Below are positions 59,745 through 64,000 of a stretch of DNA of 64,000 bases, in pieces (position 1 is the first letter of the stretch; each line of letters opens with the position of its first letter). The translations under genes were made by a program, and so were the position numbers. A model generated the notes under the pieces. That model was given only the letters and a program-made list of their open reading frames with translations, was not told the DNA's origin and made no database searches. The stretch lies in NCBI GenBank assembly GCA_001949185.1, contig BDGG01000002.1:6786772-6850771 (forward strand), read 5' to 3'. The DNA comes from Ramazzottius varieornatus. Its lineage: Eukaryota; Tardigrada; Eutardigrada; Parachela; Ramazzottiidae.

Positions 59745-62308
59745 ATGGGCCGATTTGCAGCGCAGGAAAAGTCTCAAGTGCGCGGAGGAACATCGCGAAA
59801 GCCTGCTTCTTACGGAGGAAAATCTCCCATGAAACAAGCGAAAGGTCGCCAGGTAGGACTGGGAACGTCCCTGACAATACAGGCTTCCGAAGTTGATAAA
59901 ACAATTTGTCGATGACGCTAGATAGTTCTCGTTTTAGGTAAAGCCAAGGAGAAAAAGGAGCTCAGCGAAAGCCATCGTTGAACATGGGGTATGCCTGGAG
60001 GACGGGAAGTTCGCATATTCCGTGGATGAAAAGATATTCGACAGCAAATTTGATCGTCCGTCTAACAGCTGCGTTAACGAAATGCTTCCTGCTGGTAAAC
60101 ACTGAACTAAGCCCGATCTGTACATCCATTACTATTTCTGGCATTAAAATTTTGTCTTTTAAAGATTTTACGGTCGGACGGCTTATCAGAACAGGATTTC
60201 AGCAACCTCTAAGTTTCCGGAAACTGCCGCCGCACGGGATGAGGTAGACAATGAGCTTAGAAGGCTCAATCAAATTTCACTGGTTTCTCGCGTCTGGTAT
60301 CTTCATATAGTAACAACTCGCCTTAAGCGGGTTAATTCTACGTGGCTATATCTTTCAGAATTCCGAAAAAGCTGACGCCAAAAATTATCGCCGATATTGT
60401 GGGTAGGTACTTGTACACGTTTAGACCGAAATCAATCGTGGTTGACACGGTATGGGTACAGGGCTATCGTACGCCCACATCCGGTTTCTTCCAGGACTTT
60501 CTACCGTTGTGGAGGTGATTGACTGTTCCGTCCAAGAAGGAGTGCGGATGACCCTGGGAAAGTTCGTCGAGTATTTCACGAACAGCGGAAACCCTTCGTC
60601 TGCTCGGACAAGTCGCCACACGAAACGGGAACAGGTGTATAATCTGATCGACCTCGAGGTGGGCCACACGGCTCTCGACAACCTCATCCAAGCTCCCGCA
60701 GTGGTATAAACGTGCCTTTTTGTGCCTTAACATTACTTGATACTTCGGATTCTTGAAACACCCTTTGACATATTATGTGTATGGATGTTGTTCTTCAGGT
60801 AACTGCTATCGATTGGGCAACGAACCTGTGGCCTCAAGATCTTTTTGCTCCTGATGATAAGTCAGAAAGGCGTAAGACTCAGTATCCGAAGACGCAGAAG
60901 TATGTCTTGATGAGCAAGGCCGGTAGCTACACAGACTTTCATATTGTAAGTATGAAACCAAACAACTTCCGGTCTTACGTTGGAACGACATGAGAAAGGG
61001 ACAGATCTAACAAATGAAACTGATTTTTCTTTCCAAAGGACTTTGGAGGAACCTCGGTATGGTATCATCTTGTTTACGGGAGAAAGGTAAGCCCAGTTGA
61101 CTTCACATGTGAGATGTTGGTGGTTGGATGGATGAACGTATACGGCTTCCGGCTTTCTGATCGATTTTCAGATCAGAATATTCGACTTTCAAATAGCCGA
61201 AATATCATTTCGTAGATTTTCCTGTTGATTCCACCAACCGCGAAGAACCACGCCCTATACGCACAGTGGGCCATTTCCGGCCAGCATCTCAGTTTTCTCG
61301 CGGATGAGGTGGACGATTGTGAAAGAATCGAAGTTTGCGCTACAGACACGATCATCATCCCCAGCGGTACGTTTGATGTCAATCTGGTTTTTGTACCGCA
61401 GCAGAAAACATTCGAATTTCGATCCGGGCTTTAGGTTGGATCCATGCAGTTTACACTCTGGAAGATTCCCTCGTTGTTGGCGGCAACTTCCTCCACAGCC
61501 TGGCCGGGGAAATGCAGATCAATGTGATGCGAATGGAGAAAGTACTGAAGGTACCGAATGTTCTGAACAACTTTTGTTCTGTTCACTGTAACAATCTAAC
61601 ATATTTTTTCGCAACAGGTAAAAAAAACGATCCGATACCCGTTCTTCCACGACCTCATATGGTTCGCTACTCGCCGCTACACCAAAGTCTTCCGTAAACT
61701 TCCGTCTCGCGTATGTAGTCATGAAAAGAAAACCGTCTTCGCCATCCTTCAGGCCCTGCAGGAAGACAGAGAGTCGGGTACTTTAGCCCTATCCCTCATT
61801 GCGGACGAAAGGATTTCCGATAAGAGCAGGGTTTTCCGGAAGCTACAGGCAAGTTTAACCTGACTGCATCAGACCTTAGCTGAAACAGGGTCATATAAGG
61901 CGATTAATGTCTCCACAGATGGTAGCTGACCAGTTGACCACTCTTCCGGATATCGACGACGAAGATACCCCTTTATGGTTATCTTCCATAAAGACAGAAG
62001 CTTCGAGTAAGCAGACTACCAAGCCTACGATGGAAGTGAAGCCAGTTCTGCGGAACACCAGTAAGAAAGATGCATCCATCCAGACTGACTCAGCCGACTG
62101 TTCGGTTGAGCGGATATTGACGGAGGAATGTCCGACAGAACACATACAAGGAAGTCATTCTAAACAGGCTCCAGCTCCGCTTACCATCAGCATCCCCATA
62201 CACCCTGTTCCCTTAGATCTAGACACTCCTAGTCCCACCCACAAAGGTTATATCCATGTGCCCGGGTCCGTTGTTCCATCCGAGGTCTCGACCTACATGC
62301 AACTATGA
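59745..62308 (+). CDS. KDM7/PHF8-like JmjC histone lysine demethylase (no PHD finger seen)
   Basis: Eleven in-phase exons: 59745-59852, 59938-60094, 60165-60243, 60359-60402, 60495-60703, 60799-60945, 61039-61086, 61216-61366, 61435-61550, 61618-61848 and 61919-62308. They give 559 residues. The JmjC domain matches the KDM2/KDM7 group: VVEVIDCS, YTDFHIDFGGTSVWYHL, KIFLLIPPT, IIIPSG then WIHAVYTLEDS, and GGNFLHSL. The Fe(II) ligands are present: His 60940-60942, Asp 61039-61041 and His 61443-61445. The 2-oxoglutarate lysine is 61084-61086. The N-terminus is a basic Lys/Arg/Ser-rich stretch and not the PHD finger that KDM7 enzymes use to read H3K4me3. The C-terminal ~130 residues are acidic and Thr/Ser/Pro-rich. 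The intron after 61848 starts with GC, not GT. An in-frame TGA lies two codons before the ATG, so that ATG is likely the start unless an exon is spliced just ahead of it. Confidence 0.88.
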
Positions 62309-62686
62309 ACGAAGTACCTCAGCTTGGAGCTGTACTCAACCTGACGAGAAGCGAACATTCAATCCATTATTCATCGTCCCAATTTCCCAAAGCACTTTTT
62401 GTCTTGGTTAGTCAGAGTCAAAACGTAATCGTGGGAGGAAGTCTGGTTTTGTCCGTTTAATGTACCCTAGGTTTCAAGTTGACTTCCAGTGCCTCTATTT
62501 TCTCTACCTCGAGACCATTTTTCTCAGTGATGTGTCACATTTGCTGGTCGGTCCTGTTTTGTTGTTTTCTTGTGCTTTTCTAACCGGTGGTTTGTTTACT
62601 GGTTTCGCATCTTTATTTCAATTTTCGTCATCGTTGGACTGCAGTGTCAGACTTTACTGTAGCTATCGTAAATTATTAAACAATGA
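62309..62686. other. Convergent 3' intergenic region
   Basis: 378 bases between the JmjC stop and the CDC123 stop. It is AT-rich and expected to hold both 3' ends; no coding sequence. Confidence 0.6.
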
Positions 62687-63679
62687 TTAGGCTTCTTCTT
62701 CGGAGTCCGTTTCCGGTATGGAAGATCTTTGGTCCTGCAGAAACTCGAACAAGTTCCGCCCATTCGTGGAAAACCCACTGTTAGCGAAGTCGGCTGGAAT
62801 TTCGTACTGGCGCATGACGCTTGGTTGGACTGCGGTGGGTTCCCTTATGACTCGGAGTAGCTCATCTGTAGGTACCGACTCAGCACTTCGCAGTTCCTCC
62901 CATACGAAAAGACCCGGATCCGTCACTTTGTCGAACGGGTTGAAGTCCACAAGGCGAAAGTGTTCTACAGTGGTCGCGAACGTAACGATATCGAAGACGT
63001 AATCGTTAAGCGGAAACCTATGTTGAATGAACCTCTCGAAGAAACTTTTGATACGTACAGCTAGATCTTGGGAATCAACTAGATTATGAGCATAAAAGTC
63101 GGAGCAATTTCTTTGCGAAATTCCAACTAGGCGGTTATCTTTGACGAAGCAGCGATATTCCCATCCAGGACTAAATTCCATCCACCGACGCAGTACCATT
63201 TCGTACCGGATGAACCCACGTTCACGGATGCTGTCCGACAGATCGTACTGGATCAGCGAGGAAGCTTTAAGCAGGAGCAACACGTCCGTGAGAGAAGTGC
63301 ACTTGAGTTGCCTGTTGGGAAGTATCCATGAGGCGTCACGCGGAGATGTAAAGTTCAGCTTGGGAAACACTTGACCACCGAGTTTCGCGACAGCCTTCTC
63401 GACTTTTGACTTCAAGTTGGTAACCCAGGTATAAACTTCTTCCTCCTCTTCATCCTCCGAACTCCAGTCCGGAGATTGGACGTTTTCCTGGTTGCCATGA
63501 GCATAATTCGCGGAATCCGAAGTGTGAGAGTCCAGTCCCGCAGGAAGCTGCATTCCATCTTCCCGCAGGAAAGCCACGACAGCGTCTTCCAGTGGGATGA
63601 TCTCGCTCGGGAATGTAACATGCTTGAACTTTGGATACCACGATGAGAAACAGAAGCTGTGTAACTCGTTTGGTATCAT
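62687..63679 (-). CDS. CDC123: CDC123 (eIF2 assembly factor, D123 family)
   Basis: A single open exon of 330 residues, close to the usual family length (human about 336). Recognisable blocks: FSSWYPKFKHVTFPSEIIPL near the N-terminus, then the acidic stretch SSEDEEEEE. Further on are FPKLNFTSPRDASWI, LVGISQRN, and RLVDFNPFDKVTDPGLFVWE. The family is an ATP-grasp-fold protein that binds eIF2 gamma and promotes assembly of the eIF2 heterotrimer in the cytoplasm. The ATG at 63677-63679 is chosen because the frame upstream has no other ATG. A possible acceptor (CTGCAG) lies just before it, so a 5' untranslated exon is likely. It is the only intron-less confident coding sequence here. Confidence 0.93.
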   Translation of the reverse strand: MIPNELHSFCFSSWYPKFKHVTFPSEIIPLEDAVVAFLREDGMQLPAGLDSHTSDSANYAHGNQENVQSPDWSSEDEEEEEVYTWVTNLKSKVEKAVAKLGGQVFPKLNFTSPRDASWILPNRQLKCTSLTDVLLLLKASSLIQYDLSDSIRERGFIRYEMVLRRWMEFSPGWEYRCFVKDNRLVGISQRNCSDFYAHNLVDSQDLAVRIKSFFERFIQHRFPLNDYVFDIVTFATTVEHFRLVDFNPFDKVTDPGLFVWEELRSAESVPTDELLRVIREPTAVQPSVMRQYEIPADFANSGFSTNGRNLFEFLQDQRSSIPETDSEEEA

Positions 63680-63949
63680 GGCTGCAGAGTGCAGAATGCT
63701 TGTGACCGGAAGTCGCACAACGGATGAAAGTCAGTCGTCTCCAGTCTTCGCGGTCATCCTCTCCCTGACTCCCCGATTTCGCTGCGACGCTGCGTCTTCT
63801 GGCAGAGGTGGGGTGTAGGTCTGGAGGAACAAGTCGGGCCGGGAAGAAGAAATGCGCAGTGGAAGGTGGGAACGAGTGAGTCGACTGACTGGCTGACGAA
63901 ATAACATCAGGCCGAGCGAAGCAAGGCCCTTCTAAGTCTGTAGATTTCA

Positions 63950-64000
63950 ATGGACGATCAGATTCTTCGAGCTTTCAGATATCGCAAACACAGTACTGAA
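63950..64000 (+). CDS. Possible start of a gene running off the window
   Basis: From the ATG at 63950 the frame is open for 17 codons to the window edge and begins MDDQILRAFRYRKHSTE. It is divergent from CDC123, 270 bases from its start, which fits a shared promoter. Too short to identify. Confidence 0.35.
   Translation, partial: MDDQILRAFRYRKHSTE

Noticed and set aside
60165-60243. Alternative frame ILRSDGLSEQDFSNL in the JmjC gene
   Set aside because: It meets a stop at once and breaks phase with both neighbouring exons; the chosen frame joins cleanly on both sides.
1-64000. CRISPR arrays, bacterial operons, tRNA and rRNA genes
   Set aside because: Looked for and not seen. There are no regular spacer arrays and no Shine-Dalgarno-led gene strings, and I found no convincing tRNA fold by eye; a covariance-model scan would be needed to be sure.

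Overview
The window is animal nuclear DNA. All confident genes are split by spliceosomal introns, many only about 45-80 bases long with a few of 1-4 kb. They encode metazoan regulators: an E75/NR1D nuclear receptor, FoxP, a B-type Raf, a DLK/LZK kinase, a KDM7-like JmjC demethylase and CDC123. E75 points to an ecdysozoan. The divergence of the proteins, the compact introns and the secreted Tyr/Gly-rich proteins make a tardigrade my best guess, but that is inference. I joined exons by hand from GT-AG signals and reading phase. For the main genes every junction keeps phase and the summed exon length is a multiple of three.

Layout. 0-8 kb: the 3' end of an unidentified gene, then a three-exon gene for a very short H3-type histone-fold protein, then sequence with no supported gene. 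8-12 kb: DLK/LZK (+), facing an unidentified minus-strand gene. 13-16 kb: a set of phase-compatible plus-strand exons of unknown identity. 19-23 kb: FoxP (+), convergent with E75 (-), which fills 24-32.5 kb and has a 4.2 kb intron inside its DNA-binding domain. 32-42 kb: gene-poor, repeat-bearing DNA with one weak small gene model. 42-53 kb: three adjacent genes for apparently secreted proteins. These are a fibronectin-III protein with a Ser/Tyr/Gly/Gln-rich N-terminus (-), a catalytically dead serine protease homologue with a mucin-like linker (+), and a Gly-Pro-Thr-Ile/Tyr-Gly repeat protein assembled from tiny exons (-). 53-58 kb: Raf (-). 59.7-62.3 kb: KDM7-like demethylase (+). 62.7-63.7 kb: CDC123 (-), with the start of another plus-strand reading frame at the edge.

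The regulatory genes belong to separate pathways: MAPK signalling (Raf, DLK), ecdysone and haem/gas-responsive transcription (E75), forkhead repression (FoxP), histone demethylation, and eIF2 assembly (CDC123). The one neighbourhood that looks functional is the 42-53 kb group of secreted proteins, probably extracellular matrix or cuticle. Short palindromic repeats of at least three kinds sit in introns and intergenic DNA; one kind recurs at least six times.

The most unusual items are the tail-less H3-like histone, the microexon-built repeat protein, the triad-less protease homologue, and the KDM7-like gene with no PHD finger in reach.
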